Source of the DNA: Zeimonas sp032027205
Lineage (GTDB): Bacteria; Pseudomonadota; Gammaproteobacteria; Burkholderiales; Burkholderiaceae_E
Assembly (NCBI GenBank): GCA_032027205.1
Contig: JAVSMN010000001.1
Location: 2,150,112-2,214,111, forward strand
DNA length: 64,000 nucleotides
Direction of reading: 5' to 3'
Shown: in pieces, positions 44,357 through 52,941 of the stretch
Numbering within the stretch: the first letter of the stretch is position 1
How the letters are laid out: each line of letters starts with the position of its first letter
The notes under the pieces: generated by a model
What the model saw: the letters and a program-made list of their open reading frames with translations, nothing else
Told to the model about the DNA's origin: nothing
Database searches by the model: none
Made by a program: the position numbers and the translations under genes

Positions 44357-46558
44357 CTAAGCTGCGAGCTCGTTCTGCCCCGGCCTGCTGCCTGTGCTTC
44401 GCTGATCGAGCCGCAGTGTGAGGCAGGCGACTGCGCCGCCCGAGCGGTTGAACGCATCCAGCGCAATCACTTGCACTCGGTAGCCTCGTTCGGCGAGCGA
44501 GTCGCGCAACGGCTGCGAGGCGTGGCACAGCAGCACCTCGTCGCCGATGCACACGGCGTTGACGGCGAAGCGCGCCGCGTCCTCATCGTCGACCTCGATC
44601 GCATCGCCGCCGGCGATCGCCAGCAGCAGCCGTTGCGACGCCTCCGAGAAGGCGGGCGGATACCAGAGGATTTCGCCGCGCTCGATCACGCACAGGCAGG
44701 TGTCGAGGTGGTAGAAGCTCGGCGACACCAGTTCGAGCGACAGCGTGTCGACGCCGAAGACGCGCCGAACCGCATCGCGCGCAGCGAAGTCGGACCGCTG
44801 CCCGTAGCCCATCCACATCAGCTGGCGCTTCGCGTCCCACAGCGCGTCGCCCGCGCCCTCGAAGCGCACGTCGCGGTCGACGTCGTGCACCGACTCGACG
44901 ATGCCCCTGCTGCGCAACGATTCGAAGGTGCGCCGCCCGTGGGCCTCTTCCGCGCGTCGTTCCGGATTGCGGAAGCGCGCGAGCAGTGCCTTGCCGTCGA
45001 GCACGACGGCAGCGTTGGCGGTGAACACGAGATCGGGAGAACCGGGCTGTGGTGTCATCGTCTCGATCCGTGCGCCGAGTCGCCGGTAGCCGTCGTGCAG
45101 TTCCTGCCAGCCGGTGCGCGCTTCGCGCGACAGGCGCGCACCATCGAACGACCAGGCTTCCGGGTGCATCCACGGATTGATTCGATAGCGGACCTCGAAG
45201 TGATCGGGCGGGCACAGCAGCACATGCGCGAAATCGCTTCGCGCGCGACCCTCGGGGGCGCGGCTGCTTCCCGGCGCCGTGCGGCGGGCCTTCGATTTCG
45301 CCCGACCGACGTTCTTCGTCGGTGATGCCTGTGCGGATTCTTCGAGCGTCTCGGCGATCCGGTCGAGGCCCCAGTCGAGCTGCGCCTTCGTGATCGTCAA
45401 CGGCGGCGCGATGCGGATTGCATCGTGCGCTTCCTTCGTCAGCACGCCGCGCTGCGCCAGTCGCTCGACGAACGCGTGTGCGTCGATGCCCGCGTAGTGC
45501 AGGTCGAAGCCGGCCCACAAGCCCCGCCCGCGGACCGCGATCGGGCGCCCGCCAGCCATCTCGCGCAGGCGTTCGAGCAGGTGCCGGCCGAGCACGGCGC
45601 TGCGCTCGGACAGTTGCTCGTCCTGCAGCACGTGCAGCGCCTCCAGGCCGATGGCTGCCGCGAGCGGGTTGCCGCCGAAGGTCGATCCGTGGCTGCCCGG
45701 CTCGAACAGATCCATGACCGCCGCATCGGCGAGGAACGCCGACACCGGCACGATGCCGCCGCCGAGCGCCTTGCCGACGATGAGGGCATCGGGCCGGATC
45801 GATTCGTGCTCGAACGCGAAGGTGCGGCCGGTGCGCCCCAACCCCGATTGCACCTCGTCGAGAATCAGCAGTACGCGATGGCGGTCGCACCATTCGCGCA
45901 ACGCGCGCAGCCAGCCGTCTGGCGGAATGATCACGCCGGCCTCGCCCTGGATCGGCTCCACCAGCACCGCGCAGACGTCGTCGCCGGCAACCGATTCGAG
46001 CGACGCGAGATCGCCGAAGTCGAACAACCGGAACCCGTCGTCGAAAGGGCCGAAGTCGGCGCTCGTCGACGGGTCGGACGAGAAGCCCACGATCGTCGTC
46101 GTGCGGCCGTGGAAGTTGCCGCGCGCGGCAAGGATCGTCGCGTGACCGGGTGCGATGCCTTTCACCCGGTAGCCCCAGCGGCGCGCCGCCTTGATCGCCG
46201 TCTCGACCGCCTCGGCGCCGGTGTTCATCGGCAATGCGCGTTCGAATTGCGAGACGCGGCACAGCTCGTCGAGGAAGGGGCCGAGCCGATCGTTGTGGAA
46301 CGCCCGCGACGTGACGCAGACGCGCGCCAGTTGCGCCTGCGCCGCCGCAACCAGCCGCGGATGTCGATGCCCGTGGGCAACCGCTGAGTACGCACTCATG
46401 AAGTCGAGGTACCGGCGCCCGTCCGTGTCGTACAACCAGACGTCCTCGCCGCGCTCGATCACGACCGTCAACGGGTCGTAGTTGTGCGCGCACACGCCGC
46501 GCTCGCGCGCGATCGCCTCGGCGGCATGCGCCGTGACCGGAAGTCTCGTGTCGTTCAT
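44357..46558 (-). CDS. Ornithine aminotransferase fused to an arginine-dihydrolase-like (ArgZ/AgrE-type) domain
   Basis: This 733-residue two-domain protein is unusual. Residues 1-405 are a class III PLP aminotransferase with ornithine aminotransferase features: NTGAEAVETAIKAAR, LILDEVQSGLGRTG, and PLP-lysine K263 in IVGKALGGGI. A basic linker (about 410-442) follows. Residues 445-733 are an amidinotransferase-fold domain with CPPDHFEVRYRINPWM, VFTANAAV (N515), FEGAGDALW, catalytic H617 (SFYHLDT) and nucleophile C712 (GGAVACLTL). The start region and Asn at the FTAN site resemble cyanobacterial ArgZ/AgrE, which turn arginine into ornithine, CO2 and ammonia. The fusion would then go from arginine to glutamate semialdehyde. 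Start follows GGGAG by 7 bases. Confidence 0.85.
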   Translation of the reverse strand: MNDTRLPVTAHAAEAIARERGVCAHNYDPLTVVIERGEDVWLYDTDGRRYLDFMSAYSAVAHGHRHPRLVAAAQAQLARVCVTSRAFHNDRLGPFLDELCRVSQFERALPMNTGAEAVETAIKAARRWGYRVKGIAPGHATILAARGNFHGRTTTIVGFSSDPSTSADFGPFDDGFRLFDFGDLASLESVAGDDVCAVLVEPIQGEAGVIIPPDGWLRALREWCDRHRVLLILDEVQSGLGRTGRTFAFEHESIRPDALIVGKALGGGIVPVSAFLADAAVMDLFEPGSHGSTFGGNPLAAAIGLEALHVLQDEQLSERSAVLGRHLLERLREMAGGRPIAVRGRGLWAGFDLHYAGIDAHAFVERLAQRGVLTKEAHDAIRIAPPLTITKAQLDWGLDRIAETLEESAQASPTKNVGRAKSKARRTAPGSSRAPEGRARSDFAHVLLCPPDHFEVRYRINPWMHPEAWSFDGARLSREARTGWQELHDGYRRLGARIETMTPQPGSPDLVFTANAAVVLDGKALLARFRNPERRAEEAHGRRTFESLRSRGIVESVHDVDRDVRFEGAGDALWDAKRQLMWMGYGQRSDFAARDAVRRVFGVDTLSLELVSPSFYHLDTCLCVIERGEILWYPPAFSEASQRLLLAIAGGDAIEVDDEDAARFAVNAVCIGDEVLLCHASQPLRDSLAERGYRVQVIALDAFNRSGGAVACLTLRLDQRSTGSRPGQNELAA

Positions 46559-46882
46559 TCGTCGTCTCCCTGGCGCTGCCAATGACGCCCAGCGCTCAAT
46601 CACATGATCGACGACGCGCCATGCGCTTTGCGACCGCTGTGAGCAACGGCTGCCGCCGTTTTCGCCGCCCAGACGGGCGGCGACCGCCGATCCGGCGGTA
46701 GGGGGCAGACTTCATTGGGGGGGACGGATCAGCGACCAAGATCGGAAGCGAGCTGCGAAATGCAGCGATTCCGCGTTTGAAACGCGTTGCGGAACTAGGG
46801 ACGCTGCGTCGTGCAGCCGGGAAACCGCGCGAGCGTTGCCGTCGCGATGCTGCGGCGTCACTCGCGCGAGCGCACACGCAAC
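46559..46882. other. Intergenic region with a perfect 15-bp palindrome
   Basis: There are 324 bases between the peroxiredoxin stop and the fusion-gene start, both on the minus strand. At 46772-46786 the sequence is CGCGTTT-G-AAACGCG, a perfect palindrome about 215 bases upstream of the fusion gene, possibly an operator or a weak hairpin. A second inverted repeat, CGCCGCCC / GGGCGGCG at 46663-46682, has no T-tract. No gene or clear promoter is visible. Confidence 0.35.
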
Positions 46883-47437
46883 CTAGCGCTTCGCCATCTC
46901 GCGCAATGCGGCGAGCGTGTTGGGCACGTGTTCGTCCGGGCTCAGCGACGAATAGGCATACGCGATGCGTCCATCCGTTCCGACGACGTAGGACACGCGC
47001 TTCGCGTAGCTCGACAGCAGCGGCATCACCGCTCCGTACGCCTTCATGATGCTGCCATCCGCATCCGAGGCGACCGCGAAGCGGTTGCGGCATTCCTCGA
47101 CCGAGAACTTCTTCAGCGTATCGATGTCGTCGCCCGAGACGCCGATCACCGTCGCGTGCAGCGCCTGGTATTCGTCCTGTGCCTCGGCAAAGCGGTTCGC
47201 CTCGATCGTGCAGCCTTTGGTGAACGCCTTCGGATAGAAGTACACGACGACCGGGCCGCGGCCGAGCGCTTTCGCGAGCGAGAACTCGAAAGTCTTTCCG
47301 CCGAGCGCGGCGGGCGCGGTGAAGACGGGTGCGGTATCGCCGGGCTTCAATTCGGCTTGCGCGCCCGAAGGCGCCACGAGCGAGGCGAGCGTGGCGCCGG
47401 CGGCGGCGAGGCGCGAGGGCAATGTCCGCTTGTCCAT
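46883..47437 (-). CDS. Exported peroxiredoxin (BCP/PrxQ-like)
   Basis: This 184-residue thiol peroxidase has an N-terminal signal peptide (about residues 1-29, LAAAGATLASLVAPSGAQA), so it acts outside the cytoplasm. The peroxidatic cysteine is C76 in YPKAFTKGCTIEA. This varies the common YPxxxTPGCT motif: Lys replaces Pro before Gly. Another cysteine (EECRNRF) could serve as partner. The body (VIGVSGDDIDTLKKF, RVSYVVGTDGRI) follows the AhpC/TSA fold. It diverges from the oxidoreductase operon, whose oxygen-sensitive products might benefit from peroxide removal. That link is inference. Confidence 0.85.
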   Translation of the reverse strand: MDKRTLPSRLAAAGATLASLVAPSGAQAELKPGDTAPVFTAPAALGGKTFEFSLAKALGRGPVVVYFYPKAFTKGCTIEANRFAEAQDEYQALHATVIGVSGDDIDTLKKFSVEECRNRFAVASDADGSIMKAYGAVMPLLSSYAKRVSYVVGTDGRIAYAYSSLSPDEHVPNTLAALREMAKR

Positions 47438-47560
47438 GGAACGGTCCTCCAGGCGTCGGTCCGAACACTTGCAGATGGTAAGCCCGGCGTCGAGCTAACC
47501 CGCGTCCGCGGGTGGGGCGCTGCCACCAGGACGCTGCGCCGCGGGCCGGCGCCCCCGCTC

Positions 47561-47574
47561 TTGCTGCAGATCAA
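47561..47574 (+). promoter_or_regulatory. Possible FNR/ANR-type box upstream of the 2-oxoacid oxidoreductase operon
   Basis: The sequence TTGCT-GCAG-ATCAA matches the FNR/ANR consensus TTGAT-N4-ATCAA at nine of ten positions. Its centre is about 100 bases before the GTG of the gamma-subunit gene. A weak -10-like GATGTA lies about 22 bases downstream (47595-47600), the spacing of an FNR class II promoter. Oxygen-controlled expression fits an iron-sulfur 2-oxoacid oxidoreductase. Confidence 0.45.
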
Positions 47575-47666
47575 GGACGCGACGGGCAGCAAGCGATGTA
47601 GTCCGGATCGGAAACCGGCATCGGGCAGCCGCGGCATCCGACCGCGACGTCCGTCGAGGAGGCATC

Positions 47667-48224
47667 GTGCTGCAGATCATCGTTCAGGGGCGGGGCGGGC
47701 AGGGCGCGCAGACCGCCGGCAACCTGCTCGCCACCGCGTTCTTCGCCGAAGGGCGCCAGGTGCAGAGCTTCGCGAGCTACGGCGGCGCGCGTCGCGGCAC
47801 GCCGGTGAGCTCGTACATCCGCGTCGACGACAAGCCGATCCGCGTGCGTTGCGACATCGAAACGGCCGATGCCATCCTGTGCTTCGACGCGAGCCTGCTC
47901 GAGGGCAGGCTGCTCGCAACCGTCGCCGCACACACGCTGATCGTCGTCAACTCGGCGCAGCCGGCGCAGCACTTCGCGTCGGTGCTGCCCGGGCGCCGCG
48001 TCATCGCGGTCGATGCACTTTCGATCGCGCGTCGCCACGGACTCGGGCGCATCGTCAACTCGGTGCTGCTCGGCGCGCTCGCGCGCGCCATCGGCGAGCC
48101 GTCGCTCGAAGGGCTGCAGCGCACCCTGATCGACGAGGCGCCGAAGCAGAAGGAAGCCAACGCGGCGGCCGGCGAGGAAGGCTGGCGCTGCGTCGATGCG
48201 CAACTGCAGCGGAGCGCGGCATGA
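47667..48224 (+). CDS. 2-oxoacid:acceptor oxidoreductase, gamma subunit
   Basis: This 185-residue gamma domain of the pyruvate/2-oxoacid:ferredoxin oxidoreductase superfamily has IIVQGRGGQGAQTAGNLLA at the N-terminus and SYGGARRGTPVSSYIR, both typical of PorG/PadE subunits that help bind CoA or shape the active complex. Start is GTG at 47667 after GAGGAGG. The stop overlaps the next gene (ATGA). The four genes 47667-52129 are ordered gamma, flavoprotein/ferredoxin, alpha, beta, much as in the phenylglyoxylate:acceptor oxidoreductase (pad) operon of Azoarcus. Confidence 0.9.
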   Translation: MLQIIVQGRGGQGAQTAGNLLATAFFAEGRQVQSFASYGGARRGTPVSSYIRVDDKPIRVRCDIETADAILCFDASLLEGRLLATVAAHTLIVVNSAQPAQHFASVLPGRRVIAVDALSIARRHGLGRIVNSVLLGALARAIGEPSLEGLQRTLIDEAPKQKEANAAAGEEGWRCVDAQLQRSAA

Positions 48225-49990
48225 ACGCGCGCAACCTGCCTCCCACCGCTTGGACGACGGGCAGCACCGAGGTCTTCAAGACCGGCACCTGGCGCGCAAG
48301 ACTGCCGCGCCATGTGAGCGCGCCCTCCCCCTGCCACGCCGCCTGTCCGGTGAACGGCGACATCTCGCACTGGATCGGCCGCGCGCGCGAACGCGACTTC
48401 CGCGGGGCGTGGGAGATCCTCACGCGCAACAACCCGTTTCCGGCGGTGTCGGGGCGCGTCTGCCACCACCCGTGCGAAACGGCGTGCAATCGGCAGGGTT
48501 TCGACGAGCCGATCTCGATCTGCAAGCTCGAACGCCATGTCGGCGACCTGGGCCTGGCGGAACGGTGGTCGTATCCGCCGCCGGCCGTCGAGCGAAGCGA
48601 GCGTGTCGCGATCGTCGGCGGCGGACCCTCGGGGCTGTCGGCCGCGTATCACCTTCGCCGCCGCGGATATGCAGTGACGATCTTCGAGGCGCAGGAGCGC
48701 CTCGGCGGGCTGATGCGCGATGGCATTCCCGCGTATCGGCTGCCGCGCGACGTGCTCGACGGCGAGATCGACCGCATCGTCGCGCTCGGCATCGACGTGC
48801 GCTGTGGCGTGGCGATCGATTCGATGGACAACTTCGCGCAGCTGCGCGAGCAGTTCCACGCGGTCTACGTCGCGGCGGGGGCGAGGCGACCCAAGCGGCT
48901 GCCTCAGCTCGATTACGCGCAGCCTTGGGTCGTCGATGGCGCAGGGTGGCTCGCGCAGGCGAACGCCGGGCAGGCTCCCGAACTCGGCAAGCGCATCGTC
49001 GTCGTCGGCGGCGGCAGCGCGGCGATCGACGTCGCGCGCAGTGCGCGGCGCGCTGGGCACGAAGTGACGATGCTCGCGCTCGAATCGCGTGGGCAGATGC
49101 CGGCGCAGCGCGCCGAGGTCGAGGAGGCACTCGAGGAGGGAGTGCAACTCGTCGACGGTGCGTCGCTCGTGGGCGCCGCTGCCGATGCGCATGGCGGGAG
49201 CGTCACGATCGACTGCGTGCGAGTGAACTTCGTTGCCGGCGCCGAGCGCGGACGTTTTCGCATCGAACCGATCGAGGGAAGCGAGTTCCGCCTCGAAGCC
49301 GACGCGATCGTCCCGTCGATCGGGCAGGACCCCGATCTCGCGCCCTTCGCGCAATCGGTGTCCGCCGACGGTGCGCTGCTGCGCGTCGATGCGACGCAGG
49401 CCACCGATGCGCCGGGCGTGTACGCCGGCGGCGACGTCGCGAGCATGGCGCGCTTCGTCACCGAGGCGTTCGGCATGGGCAGGCGCGCGGCGATCGCGAT
49501 CGATCGCGCGCTGTGCGAGAAGGCGCAGCGTCCGTTCGACAGCGGCGACGTCGATCCGCACTCGCGCGGTGGGCAGGGCAACGGCCGTGCAGCGAACCTT
49601 GCCGGCGCGATTCCCGCGCTGGCCGGCGAGCGCCTGCCCGGACTCGGCGTCGACGTGCAGCGCCTCGTTCCGCTCGACGCGATCGCGACCTTCTATTACG
49701 CGCACGCGTCGCGCGCGCCGGAATTGCGCGTGCCCGCCGGCGAGCGCACCGGCGACGTCGAGGTGCAACTCGGCCTGGACGGCGAGCGCGCGCTGGCGGA
49801 AGCGGCGCGTTGCTTCTCGTGCGGCACCTGCATCTCCTGCGACAACTGCTTCCACTACTGCCCCGATCTCGCGATCCGGCGCCTGCCCGACGGCGGCTAC
49901 GAAGTCGACGGCGACTACTGCAAGGGCTGCGGGATCTGCGTGCGCGAGTGCCCGACCGGCTCGATGGAAATGATCGAGGAGATGAAATGA
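48221..49990 (+). CDS. Fused GltD-like flavoprotein and ferredoxin (delta) subunit
   Basis: This 589-residue electron-transfer subunit has an N-terminal iron-sulfur domain like the glutamate synthase small subunit (C38, C42, C81, C85, C89, C101), an FAD-binding motif VGGGPSG (132-138), a second dinucleotide motif VVVGGGSAAID for NAD(P), and a C-terminal ferredoxin of two 4Fe-4S clusters from 531 (CFSCGTCISCDNCFHYCP and YCKGCGICVRECP). In phenylglyoxylate:NAD+ oxidoreductase the ferredoxin (PadF) and NAD-reducing flavoprotein (PadH) are separate; here they form one chain. It should pass electrons to NAD(P)+. It is translationally coupled on both sides by ATGA overlaps. Confidence 0.88.
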   Translation: MNARNLPPTAWTTGSTEVFKTGTWRARLPRHVSAPSPCHAACPVNGDISHWIGRARERDFRGAWEILTRNNPFPAVSGRVCHHPCETACNRQGFDEPISICKLERHVGDLGLAERWSYPPPAVERSERVAIVGGGPSGLSAAYHLRRRGYAVTIFEAQERLGGLMRDGIPAYRLPRDVLDGEIDRIVALGIDVRCGVAIDSMDNFAQLREQFHAVYVAAGARRPKRLPQLDYAQPWVVDGAGWLAQANAGQAPELGKRIVVVGGGSAAIDVARSARRAGHEVTMLALESRGQMPAQRAEVEEALEEGVQLVDGASLVGAAADAHGGSVTIDCVRVNFVAGAERGRFRIEPIEGSEFRLEADAIVPSIGQDPDLAPFAQSVSADGALLRVDATQATDAPGVYAGGDVASMARFVTEAFGMGRRAAIAIDRALCEKAQRPFDSGDVDPHSRGGQGNGRAANLAGAIPALAGERLPGLGVDVQRLVPLDAIATFYYAHASRAPELRVPAGERTGDVEVQLGLDGERALAEAARCFSCGTCISCDNCFHYCPDLAIRRLPDGGYEVDGDYCKGCGICVRECPTGSMEMIEEMK

Positions 49991-51210
49991 ACGACGCCGT
50001 GACGAGCGCCAAGCGCGAGCGCAGCGAGAAGGCGGCGGCGGGGGGCCGCGGCAGCCCGGCGCGCGAGCAGACGATGCTGCTCACCGGGAACCACGCGGTC
50101 GCGTGGGCGGCGAAGCTCGCTCGCCCGAAGTTCGCGCCCGGCTATCCGATCACTCCGCAGACGCCGATCCTCGAGAAGCTCACCGAGTTCCAGGCAGCCG
50201 GTGAGTTCGACGCCGAGATCATCACGCCCGAGTCCGAGCATTCGGTGATGGCCGCGTGCATTCCGGCGTCGCTCGCCGGCGTGCGTGTGTTCACCGCCAC
50301 CGCTTCGCAGGGCCTGCTGCTGATGCACGAGGTGCTGCAGTACGCGAGCGGGGCTCGCGCGCCGATCGTAGTGGCGAACGTCAACCGCACGGTAGCGTCG
50401 CCGTGGGCGTTCTGGCCCGACCAGACCGACAGCCTCGCGCAGCGCGACACTGGCTGGATTCAGTTCTACAGCGAGAGTTCGCAGGAGTCGCTCGACTCGG
50501 TGATCCAGGCCTTCCGCATCGCCGAGTCTGTGCTCGTGCCGGCGATGGTCAGCCACGACGCGTTCTACGTGTCGCATGCGCTCGAGCCGGTGCGCGTTCC
50601 CGCGCAGGAACTGGTCGACGAGTTCCTGCCCGACTACGCGCCGCCGCATCGCATTGATCCGGCCCATGTCGAGTCGTGGGGCAACGTCGTCACTCAGGAG
50701 ATGTTCGCCCGGCACCGGCGTGAGTTGGGCGATGCAATGGCAAAGGTTCCGCAGCTCGCCGTCGAGGTTGACCGCGACTGGGCGCGCCTCACCGGGCGCA
50801 GTTGGGGCATCGTCGAGCGCTACCGCTGCGACGGCGCGCGCACGGTGCTGGTGACGATGGGCAGCATGTGCGGCACCGCGCGCGATGCGGTCGATGCAAT
50901 GCGCGACGCCGGCATCGCGGTGGGGCTGGTCAAGGTGCGGCTGTTCCGGCCGTTCCCGGTTGCCGCGCTGCGCGCGGCGCTCGCCGGCGTGGACGAGGTG
51001 ATCGTGCTCGATCGCAACTACTCGCCGGGTTGCGGTGGTGTGCTGCACCAGGAACTGCGCTCGGCGCTGTACGGCGTGCCCGATGCGCCGATCGTGCGAG
51101 GACTGCTCGCCGGCGTCGGCGGCGTGAACGTTCCGCCCGAGCGGATCTGCGAGTTCGTACGCAACGCGGCTTCGTACGACAGCGGACCCGAGTCGGTCTG
51201 GGTCAGCTGA
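49987..51210 (+). CDS. 2-oxoacid:acceptor oxidoreductase, alpha subunit
   Basis: This 407-residue alpha subunit carries the pyrimidine-binding domain I and domain II of the 2-oxoacid:ferredoxin oxidoreductases. It shows NHAVAWAAKLARPKFAPGYP followed by ITPQTPILEKL, then PESEHSVMAACIPASLAG and TATASQGLLLMHEVL, the substrate/TPP pocket segments. The C-terminal transketolase-like domain has VLVTMGSMCGTARDAVDAMR and LVKVRLFRPFP. The first 28 residues are a charged, low-complexity extension. ATG at 49987 overlaps the stop of the flavoprotein gene. Confidence 0.92.
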   Translation: MNDAVTSAKRERSEKAAAGGRGSPAREQTMLLTGNHAVAWAAKLARPKFAPGYPITPQTPILEKLTEFQAAGEFDAEIITPESEHSVMAACIPASLAGVRVFTATASQGLLLMHEVLQYASGARAPIVVANVNRTVASPWAFWPDQTDSLAQRDTGWIQFYSESSQESLDSVIQAFRIAESVLVPAMVSHDAFYVSHALEPVRVPAQELVDEFLPDYAPPHRIDPAHVESWGNVVTQEMFARHRRELGDAMAKVPQLAVEVDRDWARLTGRSWGIVERYRCDGARTVLVTMGSMCGTARDAVDAMRDAGIAVGLVKVRLFRPFPVAALRAALAGVDEVIVLDRNYSPGCGGVLHQELRSALYGVPDAPIVRGLLAGVGGVNVPPERICEFVRNAASYDSGPESVWVS

Positions 51211-51235
51211 AGCGCAAGCGCGAGCGGAGGAAACG

Positions 51236-52129
51236 ATGAGAAGACTCGAAGTCGTCGAAGAAGCGATGTTCTGCTCGGGGCACGCCGCGTGTCCGGGTTG
51301 CATCGAAGCGCTGTCGGTGCGGCACGTGCTCGCCACACTCGGGCCCGACACCGTCGCGGTGGTGCCGCCGTCCTGCATGGCGATCATCGCAGGGCCGCAG
51401 CCGTTCTCGTCGCTGCGCATTCCGGTGTACCAGCCGACGCTCGAATCGAGCGCCGCGGCGGCCTCGGGCATCCGCCGCGCGCTCGATGCGCAGGGCAAGC
51501 GCGACACGCAGGTCGTCGTCTTCGCCGGCGACGGCGGCACTTACGACATCGGCTTTCAGTGCCTGTCGTCGGCGGTCGAGCGCAACGAGAACTTCCTTTA
51601 CGTGTGCCTCGACAACGAGGGCTACATGAACACCGGCGCGCAGAAGTCGTCGTCGACGCCGCGCTTCGCGTCGACCGGATCGACGCCGGCCGGCAAGCTT
51701 TCGCGCAAGAAGAACCTCACCGAGATCATGGCCGCGCACGAGATCCCGTACGCGGCCACCGCCACCGCCGGCTACCTGCCCGACCTGATCCGCAAGGTGA
51801 ACCGCGCGAAATCGATCCGCGGCACGCGGCTGCTGACGCTGCTGATTCCGTGCATCGACGGCTGGGGCCTCACCGACGACGGCGGCCTGGGCGTTGCGCG
51901 CCTGGCGGTCGAGAGCGGCGTGTTTCCGCTCTACGAGGTCGAGGACGGCTACCGATACACGCTGAGCCACGACCGACGCACGCGCAAAGTGGCGGAGTAT
52001 CTCGCGCCGCAACGACGCTACCGGCATCTGAAGCAGGCCGAGATCGACACGCTGCAGGAAGACGTCGACGCAGGTTGGGAGCGGTTGCTGCGGCGGGTGG
52101 CGGCGAGCGAGGTTCGGGTGGTGGCGTAG
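51236..52129 (+). CDS. 2-oxoacid:acceptor oxidoreductase, TPP-binding beta subunit
   Basis: This 297-residue beta subunit binds thiamine diphosphate (GDGGTYDIGFQCL, then DNEGYMNTGAQKS, the GDG...N motif). It also binds a 4Fe-4S cluster through C13, C19, C22 and probably the cysteine in LIPCIDGWG. With the alpha, gamma and fused delta subunits it oxidatively decarboxylates a 2-oxoacid to the acyl-CoA. Pyruvate and phenylglyoxylate-like aromatic 2-oxoacids are the main candidates. Start follows GGAGG and lies 25 bases after the alpha gene. Confidence 0.92.
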   Translation: MRRLEVVEEAMFCSGHAACPGCIEALSVRHVLATLGPDTVAVVPPSCMAIIAGPQPFSSLRIPVYQPTLESSAAAASGIRRALDAQGKRDTQVVVFAGDGGTYDIGFQCLSSAVERNENFLYVCLDNEGYMNTGAQKSSSTPRFASTGSTPAGKLSRKKNLTEIMAAHEIPYAATATAGYLPDLIRKVNRAKSIRGTRLLTLLIPCIDGWGLTDDGGLGVARLAVESGVFPLYEVEDGYRYTLSHDRRTRKVAEYLAPQRRYRHLKQAEIDTLQEDVDAGWERLLRRVAASEVRVVA

Positions 52130-52135
52130 GTCTCC

Positions 52136-52798
52136 ATGGGAGATCGCATCGTCGGCGTGATCTTCGACTTCGAAGGCACGCTGGTGGATTTCCAGTGGCG
52201 GCTGGCCGAGGCCGAGGCGCAGTTGCGCGAGGCCTTCGCCTCTGTGGGCTACGGCACGGCGGGCAACTATGCGGAACTGTGGAACGCGGCGGCCGAGGTG
52301 GCGGCGCCGCAGGGGCGGCTGGCGGCGCTGCGACGCGATCTCGGTCCGATCTACGACCGATGGGATGCCGATGCGCTCACGCGCTGGAGGCCCCGCACAG
52401 GCGCCACGGAACTGCTGCGCGAACTCGCCGCACTCGGCCTGCGCACGGGGATGGTCTCGAACATCGGGCGCGCGGCGCTGGCCGATGCGCTTGCCCGCTT
52501 CGGCTTCGATCGTCGGCTCGCACCCGTCGTGAGTCGCGACGAGGTGGACTTCCTGAAGCCGCGCGCCGACGGGATACGGCGCGTGCTGCAGGCGTGGAGG
52601 ATCGCGCCGCAGCAAGCGCTGTTCGTCGGTGACAGCAGGGCGGACGTACTGGCTGCGCGAGCGGCGGGCGTGCGCGTGGCGATCGTGCGGGGCGGAGAAT
52701 GCGAAGCCTCGGAGTTCGAAGCGCTGCCGCCGGACCGCATGGTGTTGGGGCTCAACGAGGTGTCGGCGCTTGCGAGCGCGTCTGCCGCGCGAAGGTGA
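52136..52798 (+). CDS. HAD-superfamily hydrolase
   Basis: This 220-residue haloacid-dehalogenase-fold phosphatase shows motif I FDFEGTLVD, where the nucleophile Asp is kept but the second, acid/base Asp is Glu. It also has motif II MVSNIG, the lysine in FLKPRADG and the acidic motif IV VGDSRADVLAA. A four-helix cap lies between motifs I and II. The substrate is unknown. It starts 6 bases after the beta subunit gene and is probably the last gene of that operon, perhaps for metabolite repair. Confidence 0.85.
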   Translation: MGDRIVGVIFDFEGTLVDFQWRLAEAEAQLREAFASVGYGTAGNYAELWNAAAEVAAPQGRLAALRRDLGPIYDRWDADALTRWRPRTGATELLRELAALGLRTGMVSNIGRAALADALARFGFDRRLAPVVSRDEVDFLKPRADGIRRVLQAWRIAPQQALFVGDSRADVLAARAAGVRVAIVRGGECEASEFEALPPDRMVLGLNEVSALASASAARR

Positions 52799-52941
52799 CG
52801 GGGCGGGACACGCCGCCAACACCGACCGCCTGCTCCTGCGCTGCTTCCACTTCCCTCTGTCGCTCCCTGGCGGGGGCGGATGGGGGAACTCTCGCCCCGA
52901 CGGCACGAGCGTCGGCAGGGCCGCGCCTTCGCATTTGACGC

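Noticed and set aside
46663..46682. GC-rich inverted repeat considered as a terminator after the peroxiredoxin gene
   Set aside because: No T-tract follows on the relevant strand, and it lies about 200 bases from the stop.
46811..49990. 1059-codon frame that starts antisense to the peroxiredoxin and runs through the gamma-subunit gene region
   Set aside because: Only its last 589 codons are a real protein; the ATG at 48221 overlapping the gamma-subunit stop is the true start.
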